A stretch of 64,000 nucleotides of DNA from Corallococcus coralloides DSM 2259 (GTDB lineage: Bacteria; Myxococcota; Myxococcia; Myxococcales; Myxococcaceae). The notes under the pieces were generated by a model that was given only the letters and a program-made list of their open reading frames with translations, did not search any database and was not told where the DNA came from. The position numbers and the translations under genes were made by a program. This document shows, piece after piece, positions 46,175 to 53,711 of this stretch; within the stretch, counting starts at the first letter, position 1; every line of letters starts with the position of its first letter. The DNA is taken from assembly GCF_000255295.1 (NCBI RefSeq), contig NC_017030.1, forward strand, positions 5,766,001 through 5,830,000. Direction: 5' to 3'.

Positions 46175-47920
46175 ATGCATCCCCCTCCCTTGCCTCCGGA
46201 CCTCGAGTCGCGCCGTCCCCAGATGTTTCCCGTCCTGGACGCCCGGGACATCGAGCGCATGCAGCGCTTCGGTGAGGTCCGGCACTTTCATGATGGGGAG
46301 TGCCTCTTCGCGGCCGGACAACCGGGCCCTGGGATGCTCGTGCTCGCCCGGGGCCGGGTGGCCCTCTCCCGGCGCGATGGCCTGGGGCACTCGATTCCCA
46401 TCGTGGAGGAGGGCCCAGGCCAGTTCCTCGGTGAAGTGGCCCAGCTCTCCGGACGCCCCTCGCTTGTCGACGCTCACGCGGTAGGGGAAGTGGAGGCGCT
46501 GGTCATCCCCCCGCACCGGCTGCGTGCGCTGCTCGTGGCGGAGGCGGACCTCGGCGAGCGCATCATGCGCGCCCTCATCCTGCGCCGCGTGGGCCTGCTC
46601 GAGACAGGCGCCGGAGGGCCCGTCCTGGTGGGCCCTCCCGAGGGCGCGGGCAGGGTTCGCCTGGAGGGCTTCCTCTCGCGCAATGGCCACCCGTACCTCG
46701 CGATGGACCCGGCGCGGGGCGCAGAGGCCGATTCACTGCTCGAGCGCTACTCGCCACACGCGGAGGAGCTCCCGCTCGTGGTGTGCCCGGATGGCTCGGT
46801 CCTGAAGAATCCCTCCGAGAGCACCCTTGCTCGAGCGCTCGGACTGCTGCCGGAGGGGGCCTTCGAGACGCACTATGACGTCGCCGTGGTGGGCGCGGGG
46901 CCCGCGGGGCTCGCCACCGCCGTGTACGCGGCCTCCGAGGGGCTGCGGGTGCTCGTCCTGGATCAGCGGGCCTTCGGGGGGCAGGCGGGCGCGAGCGCGC
47001 GCATCGAGAACTATCTGGGGTTCCCCACGGGCATCACCGGCCAGGCGCTTACCGCGCGCGCCTACGTGCAGGCGCAGAAGTTTGGCGTGGAGATGGCCAT
47101 CCCGGCAGAGGTCGCCTCCCTGCGCTGCGCTGCCCCTGGCGCGCCGCTCACGCTCGCGCTGACCGACGGGCGCAAGGTGCGCACGCGGACCGTGGTGGTG
47201 GCCAGTGGCGCGCGCTACCGCCGCCCCGCGCTCGCGAACCTCGGCCAGTTCGAGGGCCGTGGGGTCTTCTACTGGGCCAGCCCCATCGAGGCGCGCATAT
47301 GCGCCGACGAGGAGGTCATGCTCGTCGGCGGTGGCAATTCCGCGGGCCAGGCGGCCGTGTTCCTCGCGGGCCACGCGCGTCGGGTCCGCGTGCTCGTGCG
47401 TGGCCGGGAGCTCGCGGCGAGCATGTCCAGCTACCTCGTCGAGCGCCTGGCCGCGTCCCCTCGCATCGAGCTGGTGATGGAGACGGAGGTGGTGGAGTTG
47501 GCGGGCTCGGAGGAGCGCGGTCTGCGACGCGTGCGCTGGCGGCACCGACCCAGCGGGAGGGAGGAGGTGGCCGACGTGCGTCACCTCTTCCTCTTCATCG
47601 GGGCGGATCCGGCCACGGAGTGGCTCACGGGCTGCGGTGTGACACTGGACGCGAAGGGATTCGTGCGCACGGGCGTGGTGCTCGGCGAGGAGCCGCTCCA
47701 GGCGGAGGCCTGGGAGGCCGCCGGTCGGGCGCCGTTGGGGTTCGAGACGAGCCTGCCAGGAGTGTTCGCCATCGGCGATGCGCGCTCGGACTCCGTCAAG
47801 CGGGTTGGGGCGGCGATTGGAGAGGGTGCGGCCGTGGTGGCGCAGCTGCATGCCTGCCTGGCCTCCGCCGCCACGCACGTTGCGACAGGCCCCGTCACAT
47901 CCCCATGTTCGACCCGATGA
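46175..47920 (+). CDS. Cyclic-nucleotide-binding domain fused to thioredoxin-reductase-like oxidoreductase
   Basis: The 581-residue protein has a CRP-type cNMP-binding domain at about 15-130 (FHDGECLFAAGQPGPGMLVL, GQFLGEVAQLSGRPSLVDAH). A linker domain follows, then a TrxR-like FAD/NAD(P)H module at about 235-575 (VAVVGAGPAGLATAVYA, FGGQAGASARIENYLGFP, VGGGNSAGQAAVF, VFAIGDARSDSVKR). The redox-active CXXC pair of true thioredoxin reductases is absent from the second nucleotide domain, so reduction probably passes to another partner. Such fusions usually sit next to a UBP zinc-finger gene, as here. Start ATG 46175 or TTG 46163. Confidence 0.85.
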   Translation: MHPPPLPPDLESRRPQMFPVLDARDIERMQRFGEVRHFHDGECLFAAGQPGPGMLVLARGRVALSRRDGLGHSIPIVEEGPGQFLGEVAQLSGRPSLVDAHAVGEVEALVIPPHRLRALLVAEADLGERIMRALILRRVGLLETGAGGPVLVGPPEGAGRVRLEGFLSRNGHPYLAMDPARGAEADSLLERYSPHAEELPLVVCPDGSVLKNPSESTLARALGLLPEGAFETHYDVAVVGAGPAGLATAVYAASEGLRVLVLDQRAFGGQAGASARIENYLGFPTGITGQALTARAYVQAQKFGVEMAIPAEVASLRCAAPGAPLTLALTDGRKVRTRTVVVASGARYRRPALANLGQFEGRGVFYWASPIEARICADEEVMLVGGGNSAGQAAVFLAGHARRVRVLVRGRELAASMSSYLVERLAASPRIELVMETEVVELAGSEERGLRRVRWRHRPSGREEVADVRHLFLFIGADPATEWLTGCGVTLDAKGFVRTGVVLGEEPLQAEAWEAAGRAPLGFETSLPGVFAIGDARSDSVKRVGAAIGEGAAVVAQLHACLASAATHVATGPVTSPCSTR

Positions 47921-47957
47921 GGCCATCGGTCGGAGACCCCAACACGGAGCGCGAGCC

Positions 47958-48296
47958 ATGAAGAAGGCATGTCCCCACCTGGAAGACACCCAGCAGCACC
48001 GGACGGCTCCCGTCCACCCCAGCAGCCACGGATGCATGGAGTGTCTGAAGGACGGAGGGGACTGGGTCCATCTCCGGATGTGCCTGACCTGTGGGCACGT
48101 GGGCTGCTGCGACGACTCGCCGTCACGCCACGCGACCCAGCACTTCCACGCCAGCGCCCATCCGGTCATGAAATCGTTCGAGCCTGGAGAGAACTGGGCC
48201 TGGTGCTTCGTGGACGAGCAGTTCCTCGACCGGATCCCCACCTTCCCAGGCGAGTCACCGCCGGTGCACTACTCAGCCCCCATGAGCGCGCCCTAA
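47958..48296 (+). CDS. UBP-type zinc-finger protein
   Basis: This 112-residue protein is almost entirely a ZnF-UBP domain: CPHLED, then HGCMECLKDGG, MCLTCGHVGCCDDSP, RHATQHFHASAHPV and ENWAWCFVDEQF, supplying the cysteine and histidine zinc ligands. Bacterial members are commonly encoded beside a cNMP-binding/thioredoxin-reductase-like protein, as here with a 37-base gap. They are thought to partner in a redox or signalling unit. A CXXC in a zinc site may be the reductase partner thiol (inference). Confidence 0.85.
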   Translation: MKKACPHLEDTQQHRTAPVHPSSHGCMECLKDGGDWVHLRMCLTCGHVGCCDDSPSRHATQHFHASAHPVMKSFEPGENWAWCFVDEQFLDRIPTFPGESPPVHYSAPMSAP

Positions 48297-48324
48297 CGAG
48301 GGCCGCCAGCTCTGCCCCGGTCCT

Positions 48325-49248
48325 TCAGCCGTCATCGCGCCACAGGTTGGGCCGGCTCGCGAACAGCTCCGTCAACCAGTCGATGAAGACCCGCGCCCCG
48401 GCTCCCAGCTGGCGTGAGGGTGGGTAGACCAGGAAGAGGGGCCGGGGTTCGGGCCGCCAGCCGTCCAGCACCCGCACCAGCTCCCCGGACGCGAGGTAGG
48501 GCTCCACCACGAAACGAGGAGCGAACATGACGCCCAGGCCGGCGAGTCCCGCGGCCAGGTATGCGTTGGTTTCGTTGAGCGTGAGCAGGCTTCGCCCCCG
48601 GACCTCCAGCCGCTCGCCCTCGCGAACGAAGACGAAGGGGTTCTCCTTGCCGCTCAGCGAGGAGAAGTAGCTGACCACCGCGTGCGCCGGACCCGCCAGC
48701 TCCAGCGGATGGAGGGGCGCACCGTGGCGCTCCAGGTAGCGGGGAGATGCGCACAGCCAATAGCAGAGGTCGCCCAGGTGTCGTGCCACCAGGGACTCGT
48801 CCTTCACCGCTCCTCCGCGAATGGCGCAGTCGACGTTGTCCGCGAGGAGGTCCACGACGCAGTCGCTCACGCCCAGCTCGATGTGCATCTGGGGATAGCG
48901 CGCATAGAACGACGGCAGCGCGGGGATGAGCAGCAGCCGGGAGATCGTCCCACTCGACTCCACCCGCAGACGCCCCCGGGGACCGCGCCGGGACTGGGAC
49001 AACGTGGCTTCGAGCTCCCGCACCTCGCCCAACAGCCGCAGCGCCTGCTGGTAGTAGGTCATGCCTTCCGGGGTGACCGTCACGCGGCGCGTGGTGCGGT
49101 GCAGCAGCTTCACGCGCAGATGTGCCTCCAGCTGTTGGATCAGCCGGGTCACCGCCGCCTTCGGGCGGCCCAGCGCATCGGCTGCCTTGGTGAAGGTGCC
49201 GGTCTCCACCACGCGGACGAAGGCTTCCATCGCCGTGAACGTGTCCAT
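48325..49248 (-). CDS. LysR-family transcriptional regulator
   Basis: The 307-residue protein has the LysR winged helix (MEAFVRVVETGTFTKAADAL, GRPKAAVTRLIQQLEAHLRV) and an effector-binding domain. It is divergent from the exported metallo-beta-lactamase-fold gene with an 89-base spacer, so it probably regulates that gene and itself. The effector is unknown. Confidence 0.9.
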   Translation of the reverse strand: MDTFTAMEAFVRVVETGTFTKAADALGRPKAAVTRLIQQLEAHLRVKLLHRTTRRVTVTPEGMTYYQQALRLLGEVRELEATLSQSRRGPRGRLRVESSGTISRLLLIPALPSFYARYPQMHIELGVSDCVVDLLADNVDCAIRGGAVKDESLVARHLGDLCYWLCASPRYLERHGAPLHPLELAGPAHAVVSYFSSLSGKENPFVFVREGERLEVRGRSLLTLNETNAYLAAGLAGLGVMFAPRFVVEPYLASGELVRVLDGWRPEPRPLFLVYPPSRQLGAGARVFIDWLTELFASRPNLWRDDG

Positions 49249-49337
49249 CTTCCACCTTCCGATTGTTTCAGCGGTGAAACGCAGTGTGCGAAGGGCTCCC
49301 GTTTATCCCAGCGCAGGCGGGGCGTATCTCCTCGCGC

Positions 49338-50354
49338 ATGAAAACGACCCCTGCTCGCGGTGCCTTCCTCGCTGTCTCTCGCGCCCTCACCCTGCTGATG
49401 CTGAGTGGTGCTCCCCTGCTCTCGTCCTCCGTCCACGCCGCCGCGCCCCAGGTCCGGACCCAGGCCCCCGGGTTCCATCGGATGATGCTCGGCGACTTCG
49501 AGGTCACCGCGCTGTCCGACGGCACCGTGCCTCAGACCGTGAGCGAGGTGGCGAAGGGCACGACGCCAGGGCGGGTGAAGGAGCTGCTCTCGAGAGATCA
49601 CCTGGAGGATCCGATCGAGGCGTCCATCAACGCCTTCCTCATCAACACCGGCACCGCGTTGGTGCTCGTGGAGACGGGCTCGGGGAGCTTCTTCGGCCCT
49701 GGCGTGGGAGGCCAGCTCCAGCAGAGCCTCCAGGCGGCCGGCTACCGTCCCGAGCAGATCGACGTGGTGTTGCTGACGCACATCCACTCCGACCATTCGG
49801 GTGGGCTCATGTCCAAGACGAGCCGGGCGTTCCCCAACGCCATCCTCCGGGCGCACGCGCGCGAGGTGGGCTTCTGGCTGGGTCGCGATGGCCAGGCGAA
49901 GGGTTCGGTGGACCCGAAGTTCTTCGAGGAGGCGCGGGCGATGGTGGGGCCGTACCAGGACGCGGGGAAGCTGAAGACGTTCGCGGATGGGGACGCCATC
50001 GTTCCAGGCATCCGGGCCATGCCGACCCCGGGACATACGCCGGGGCACAGCGTCTACGTCGTGGAGAGCCGTGGAGCGCGGTTGGTCTTGTGGGGCGACC
50101 TGATGCACTTCGGCTCGGTGCAGTTGCGCGAGCCTTCGGTGACGGTCGCCTACGACGTCGATGAGCGCGCGGCCGCGGCGCAGCGGGCGCGTGCATTCAC
50201 GGAAGCAGCGAAGCGCGGTGACCTGATTGGCCTTGCGCACATGCCCTTTCCCGGTCTGGGCCGGCTGAGCGCGGAGGGCAAGGGCTACCGGTGGATCCCG
50301 CTCAACTACAGCTCCGGCCAGCGCTGGGAGGACACGAAGGCCAGGGCGGAGTGA
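49338..50354 (+). CDS. Exported metallo-beta-lactamase-fold hydrolase
   Basis: This 338-residue protein has a signal peptide (MKTTPARGAFLAVSRALTLL..., cleaved near VHAAAP). Zinc ligands are in HIHSDH (148-153), PTPGHTPGHS and a late histidine (LAHMPFPG). This is the glyoxalase-II/lactonase-like class rather than a class B beta-lactamase of the drug type. Family members open lactones or thioesters; the substrate here is unknown. It is controlled in all likelihood by the divergent LysR gene. A hairpin follows the stop. Confidence 0.85.
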   Translation: MKTTPARGAFLAVSRALTLLMLSGAPLLSSSVHAAAPQVRTQAPGFHRMMLGDFEVTALSDGTVPQTVSEVAKGTTPGRVKELLSRDHLEDPIEASINAFLINTGTALVLVETGSGSFFGPGVGGQLQQSLQAAGYRPEQIDVVLLTHIHSDHSGGLMSKTSRAFPNAILRAHAREVGFWLGRDGQAKGSVDPKFFEEARAMVGPYQDAGKLKTFADGDAIVPGIRAMPTPGHTPGHSVYVVESRGARLVLWGDLMHFGSVQLREPSVTVAYDVDERAAAAQRARAFTEAAKRGDLIGLAHMPFPGLGRLSAEGKGYRWIPLNYSSGQRWEDTKARAE

Positions 50355-50360
50355 GCGGGT

Positions 50361-50390
50361 GCCGTGCCGGCCCATGGGGGTCGGCACGGC
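50361..50390 (+). terminator. Stem-loop after the metallo-beta-lactamase-fold gene
   Basis: A 9-bp perfect stem (50361-50369 with 50382-50390) encloses a 12-base loop just after the stop at 50354. There is no T-run. It is probably a terminator. Confidence 0.5.
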
Positions 50391-50467
50391 GAGCCCCCAC
50401 CTGGGATTTCGACCTTCGCCAGCTCCGCCCTTCTCCCAGCGCGCCTCCCTCGCCTAGCCTCGTCCAG

Positions 50468-51616
50468 ATGCGATGCGGATCCCATCGGTGGGCTGCCTTC
50501 GGCCCTCACCTGACCATTGAGCGTGACGTCCCTCGCTTCGTGAGAGGGGCGTGCAGGGTCGCGCTGATCGCGGCCCTCTCCTTTCCCGGCGTTGCGCTCT
50601 TCGTGCCCTCCCTCTGGAGCGCATGGCCGGCATGGGCCATGGTGCTCCTCGCCTGCTTGTGGGCCGCCGACCAGCTGACGTCCGAATGGAAAGCGCTGCT
50701 CAACAAGGAAACACAGCTCTTGAAACTGTGGTCCGGTGTCGGCGTGTTCTTCTCCGCGAACACGCACCCGCTCGGGTCTTTTACGTCCGTGGTCCTCTCC
50801 CCCCGCGGAAAGGCTGGGGGAGGCTCCAGCGACTGGGGCTTCTACTCAGTGGAGTTGAAGTCCCCGACACGAACCGTGGCGGTGTCGGGGAGTAACGACC
50901 GGGACGAGGCGCTGGAGCTCGCCCAGGCCCTCTCTCGGTTCCTGGGCGTTGATTTGAGCGTGGACGGCGGGCATGCGCGCCCCCCGGATGCCCGTCTCGA
51001 AGCAGCGCCACTTGAACGCGAGCAGGCGCCACCGTCACTCCCCCCAGGCAGTCGTATCCGGGTCCGGCAGGGTGCGCAGGGGCTGGTGTTGCAGCTGCCA
51101 GGCTGCGGCTGGAGGCCCCTGTTCGTAGTGAAGGCGGGCATCGCGCTTGTCATCGCGGTAGGTGGGCCCGCCGTCTTCGGGCTGGCCTGGGTGCGCACGT
51201 ACGGCCTCCGACAGCTCACCTCCGCGGAGCCGCTGATGGCCCTCGCCGTCTTCCTTTGTCTGGGAGGACTCCTTTTGTGGAGTGTCATTCGGGAGGTCAA
51301 TAGGGGTTGGTCCCTCGCCGCCTCCTCACAGGGGATTGAGCATTCGCGCACCCGGGGCGGGAAGCCGGGAGAAGTCACACGACTCCCAGCGTCACAAATC
51401 GAGGACATCGACCTGCGTGAGCCGGAGGAAGAGTTCTTCGGGAGTTTGACCGTCGTCATCGAGCACAAGAAGGGCTTCGTGCGGATAGGGGCGGGGCTGT
51501 CCCGAGAAGAACTCGAATGGACGGAGACCATGCTGCGCCGAGCGCTGGCAACCCGCCGGGCGCCGCGCGACGATGGCGACTCCCCTCTCTTGATGAGAGC
51601 CGCGACTAGAAACTGA
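50468..51616 (+). CDS. Membrane protein with PH-like soluble parts, unknown
   Basis: The 382-residue protein has two closely spaced membrane helices at about 35-75 and another pair near 230-280 (ALVIAVGGPAVFGLAWVRTY, LMALAVFLCLGGLLLWSVI). Soluble beta-rich stretches between and after them end with VVIEHKKGFVRIG. I recognise no family. The frame is open upstream to 50291, but ATG 50468 starts the protein-like part. The short peptide gene follows 29 bases later on the same strand and may be in the same transcript. Confidence 0.6.
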   Translation: MRCGSHRWAAFGPHLTIERDVPRFVRGACRVALIAALSFPGVALFVPSLWSAWPAWAMVLLACLWAADQLTSEWKALLNKETQLLKLWSGVGVFFSANTHPLGSFTSVVLSPRGKAGGGSSDWGFYSVELKSPTRTVAVSGSNDRDEALELAQALSRFLGVDLSVDGGHARPPDARLEAAPLEREQAPPSLPPGSRIRVRQGAQGLVLQLPGCGWRPLFVVKAGIALVIAVGGPAVFGLAWVRTYGLRQLTSAEPLMALAVFLCLGGLLLWSVIREVNRGWSLAASSQGIEHSRTRGGKPGEVTRLPASQIEDIDLREPEEEFFGSLTVVIEHKKGFVRIGAGLSREELEWTETMLRRALATRRAPRDDGDSPLLMRAATRN

Positions 51617-51645
51617 AGGTGTTGATTCCTCTCAAGGAGGCCACG

Positions 51646-51879
51646 ATGCGTTACACGCGCAAGAACATCTCCGAGCTGCTCGATGCCGTGCAGGGCAACC
51701 CCGACGTCATGGGCTTCTGGACGTCGAACTTCGCCGGCTCCGCCTTCACCCTGGTCCCCTCACCCGGAGGCATGATCTGGCAGGACGTCTACTCGCCCAG
51801 CCGCCAGATCTGCGAGGACGGCATCCCGTACGGCACCGAGGACGGCATGAACAATCACTGCGGCGGCACCGGCTACTGA
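51646..51879 (+). CDS. Small 77-residue protein, possible secreted or modified peptide
   Basis: A very strong ribosome site (AAGGAGGCCACG) precedes this ATG. The product has a charged N-terminus (MRYTRKNISELLDAV) and a Gly/Ser/Pro-rich tail with two cysteines ending HCGGTGY. The leader-plus-core look suggests a ribosomally made peptide, but no lanthipeptide, radical-SAM or YcaO enzyme is adjacent, so this is only a suggestion. It may be co-transcribed with the membrane protein upstream. Confidence 0.55.
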   Translation: MRYTRKNISELLDAVQGNPDVMGFWTSNFAGSAFTLVPSPGGMIWQDVYSPSRQICEDGIPYGTEDGMNNHCGGTGY

Positions 51880-51893
51880 GCAGACGAAGTCAG

Positions 51894-51925
51894 GGGGCCG
51901 AATGGGCCAGAGCCCATCCGGCCCC
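51894..51925. terminator. Bidirectional hairpin between convergent small genes
   Basis: Stem arms pair as 51894-51900/51919-51925 and 51902-51907/51912-51917, with one mismatch and a 4-base loop. It lies between the 77-residue peptide gene and the convergent lipoprotein gene, and probably terminates both. Confidence 0.55.
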
Positions 51926-51933
51926 GTTGAGGC

Positions 51934-52359
51934 TCAGGGCGAGCGGAACCAGCTCGCCGTGAAGCTCCCGGAGACTTCCGTGAAGGAATCGGGCCCCGTC
52001 ATCGTGATGGTCGTAGAAGTCGGCAGGGGATACGGCGGAGGACTTGCGCAGACTCCTGACCCACGGTGGTTGCGCGTCCCAGTGTAGGTCCCGGCAGTGG
52101 AGCCCGGGGTCAGTCCCGAGAACTTCACATCACCCGTCAGCCAGCAGCCATCTCCGTTGTTCGCCATGATTCCGGAGCCACTGCTGCTGATGGTGAAGCA
52201 GCCGGGCCAGCTCGCGTGGCACCACTTCCCCACCAACGGATCCGTCGAGGAGAGGACGGCCGCCTTCTGGGCCGACAGGTCCGCCTGCTCATCCATGGCG
52301 CCGCCACAGGCCGTGAGGCAGAGGACTGCGAGGGCCGCGAACATTGCTTGTCTATTCAT
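51934..52359 (-). CDS. Small lipoprotein, unknown
   Basis: This 141-residue protein has a clear lipoprotein signal (MFAALAVLCLTACGG). A beta-rich domain with several cysteine pairs follows (KWCHASWPGCFTI, DGCWLTGDV, GVCASPPPY). I recognise no family; the pattern suggests a disulfide-stabilised surface protein. GGAAAGACACC precedes the chosen ATG. It is convergent with the 77-residue gene. Confidence 0.65.
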   Translation of the reverse strand: MNRQAMFAALAVLCLTACGGAMDEQADLSAQKAAVLSSTDPLVGKWCHASWPGCFTISSSGSGIMANNGDGCWLTGDVKFSGLTPGSTAGTYTGTRNHRGSGVCASPPPYPLPTSTTITMTGPDSFTEVSGSFTASWFRSP

Positions 52360-52604
52360 CGGGTGTCTTTCCTTGGAAGATCGGCTTGAGGCGATTGCCA
52401 TTCTTCAAGGCCCCGCAATGGATGGCAAGCAAGATGGGTGGCCCTGCGGGTCTGGCCTCTGGTGCAAGGGCATGCGGACATGGGGTGCGGGCACACCCAG
52501 GGATTGGCGAGGATGCCGCGGAACCTCAAGGAGGGGCTCCCACGGGCTTCCGTGGAGTCACTGACGGCTCGGGGGTTCGAGGCGCAACCGGGCCTGGCAG
52601 CCTG

Positions 52605-52841
52605 ATGTTCGCGGCGGGCTGCGGGCCATTGGAATCCGAGCAACCCCTCGACACAGCACCGTCCAGTGAGGCGCAGGCAGAGGAAGCACCCGGAATGAAT
52701 GACACTCACGCAGCCGCCGTCACGTGCGCGCAGAAGTGTCAGAACCAACGCAACAGATGCGTCTCTGAGTGCTCCCCCACCAGTTCGGCATGTATGCAGG
52801 GTTGTCGCAATCGCTACGAGATCTGCATCCTCAATTGCTGA
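52605..52841 (+). CDS. Small cysteine-periodic peptide (CX3C repeats)
   Basis: The last half of this 78-residue product holds eight cysteines in an exact pattern CX3C-X6-CX3C-X6-CX3C-X6-CX3C (from TCAQKCQ to ICILNC). Paired CX3C motifs are the hallmark of alpha-hairpinin disulfide folds. The N-terminal part is acidic and Ala/Gly-rich; LMFAAGC could be a lipobox, but the hydrophobic stretch is short, so the true start is uncertain and may lie upstream. It is predicted to be exported and oxidised. Function is unknown (inhibitor, antimicrobial or structural). Confidence 0.55.
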   Translation: MFAAGCGPLESEQPLDTAPSSEAQAEEAPGMNDTHAAAVTCAQKCQNQRNRCVSECSPTSSACMQGCRNRYEICILNC

Positions 52842-52917
52842 GTCCTGCCACCGCCACTTCCCTGGCCGGATGGCGAGTATTCATCCGGCCTTGGCGTGGA
52901 CAGTGCCCGCCAGGGGG

Positions 52918-52935
52918 GCATCAGACCCGTTGCGT
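52918..52935 (+). repeat. 18-base repeat, copy 2 (tRNA promoter upstream element)
   Basis: The sequence GCATCAGACCCGTTGCGT is identical to 31311-31328. Its last six bases are the -35 of the tRNA-Arg promoter. Confidence 0.6.
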
Positions 52936-52957
52936 GCCTCGGATCGCCTGCTATAAC
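52930..52957 (+). promoter_or_regulatory. Promoter of tRNA-Arg
   Basis: A -35 TTGCGT (52930-52935), a 16-base spacer and a -10 TATAAC (52952-52957) lie just before the tRNA start, a good sigma-70 type fit. Confidence 0.65.
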
Positions 52958-52971
52958 GCCCGCGACCTTTC

Positions 52972-53045
52972 GACCCCGTAGCTCAGTTGGATAGAGCGGC
53001 GGTTTCCTAAACCGCAGGCCACAGGTTCGATTCCTGTCGGGGTCA
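52972..53045 (+). tRNA. tRNA-Arg (anticodon CCU)
   Basis: A full cloverleaf can be drawn. The acceptor is GACCCCG/CGGGGTC, the D arm GCTC/GAGC, the anticodon stem GCGGT/ACCGC with loop TTCCTAA (anticodon CCT, reading AGG), and the T arm ACAGG/CCTGT with TTCGATT. The discriminator A is at 53045 and CCA is not encoded. A rare-codon tRNA in this GC-rich genome. A promoter precedes it and a strong terminator follows. Confidence 0.95.
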
Positions 53046-53046
53046 T

Positions 53047-53083
53047 CGCCCTGCTTCCAACCCCACGGAAGCAGGGCGTTTTT
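53047..53083 (+). terminator. Rho-independent terminator after tRNA-Arg
   Basis: A perfect 12-bp stem (53047-53058 with 53067-53078), an 8-base loop and a T5 run (53079-53083) give a textbook terminator right after the tRNA. Confidence 0.92.
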
Positions 53084-53097
53084 CTGTCCGGTGGCGC

Positions 53098-53709
53098 TCA
53101 AGTCTCGCCGGCCAGCGCCGCGCGGTGGATGGCCACCCAGAAGTCGGCGGCCCGCCGGGCCCCTTCGAGCAGCGGCTCCGGGTGCCCGGCCCCCAGCGCC
53201 GCGCAGAGTGCCTGGGCCCGCGCGCCGTGCTCCAGGTCCACGTCGAGGTGGACGAGGATGAAGCGCGCCTTCGTCCGCTCCAGCCCGAGCCGCCCCAGCC
53301 CCTGGCGGGCCTCGCCTCCCAGGTGCCGCGCCACGCCCTCCAGCACGCGCAGCGCGCCCAGGAAGGCGAGCTGCCGCTCCGGCCCGATGCCCTCCCAGAA
53401 GGCGTGGAAGTCGGCCACCTCACGAGGCGTGTCGGACGAGGGCTCGCGCCCGAAGGCCGCGAGGTCCGCCCTGGCCAGCAGGTAGTGCGACTGCTCGTCC
53501 CCTGCCAGCTCCGTGAAGAAGTCCTTCAGCTCGGGGAGCGTGGCGCGCTCGGCCGCGAGCCGCAGCCGGTCTCCGCTGCGCCGCGTGTAGTGGTACATCA
53601 TGTCGAGGAACGCCACGTAGCGCTCTGGCGTCACCGCCGGCAGCCAGCTCGCGACCTGCCGCGCCATCCCGACGGTGAGCGCCTCCAACTGCTCCTCAAT
53701 CGACGACAT
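53098..53709 (-). CDS. Haem-oxygenase-like diiron oxidase
   Basis: This 203-residue all-helical protein matches the haem-oxygenase-like diiron oxidase/iron-containing redox enzyme family. Candidate metal ligands are H40, E72 with H75 (GDEQSHY), and H154, D158 and H161 in VHLDVDLEHG (H-x3-D-x2-H). Relatives decarboxylate fatty acids to terminal alkenes (UndA) or oxidise amine and amino-acid substrates using O2. It is the last gene of a six-gene minus-strand operon; ATG 53709 lies two bases after the CapA-like stop. A fatty-acyl or lipid substrate is likely given the desaturase in the same operon (inference). Confidence 0.75.
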   Translation of the reverse strand: MSSIEEQLEALTVGMARQVASWLPAVTPERYVAFLDMMYHYTRRSGDRLRLAAERATLPELKDFFTELAGDEQSHYLLARADLAAFGREPSSDTPREVADFHAFWEGIGPERQLAFLGALRVLEGVARHLGGEARQGLGRLGLERTKARFILVHLDVDLEHGARAQALCAALGAGHPEPLLEGARRAADFWVAIHRAALAGET

Positions 53710-53711
53710 CC

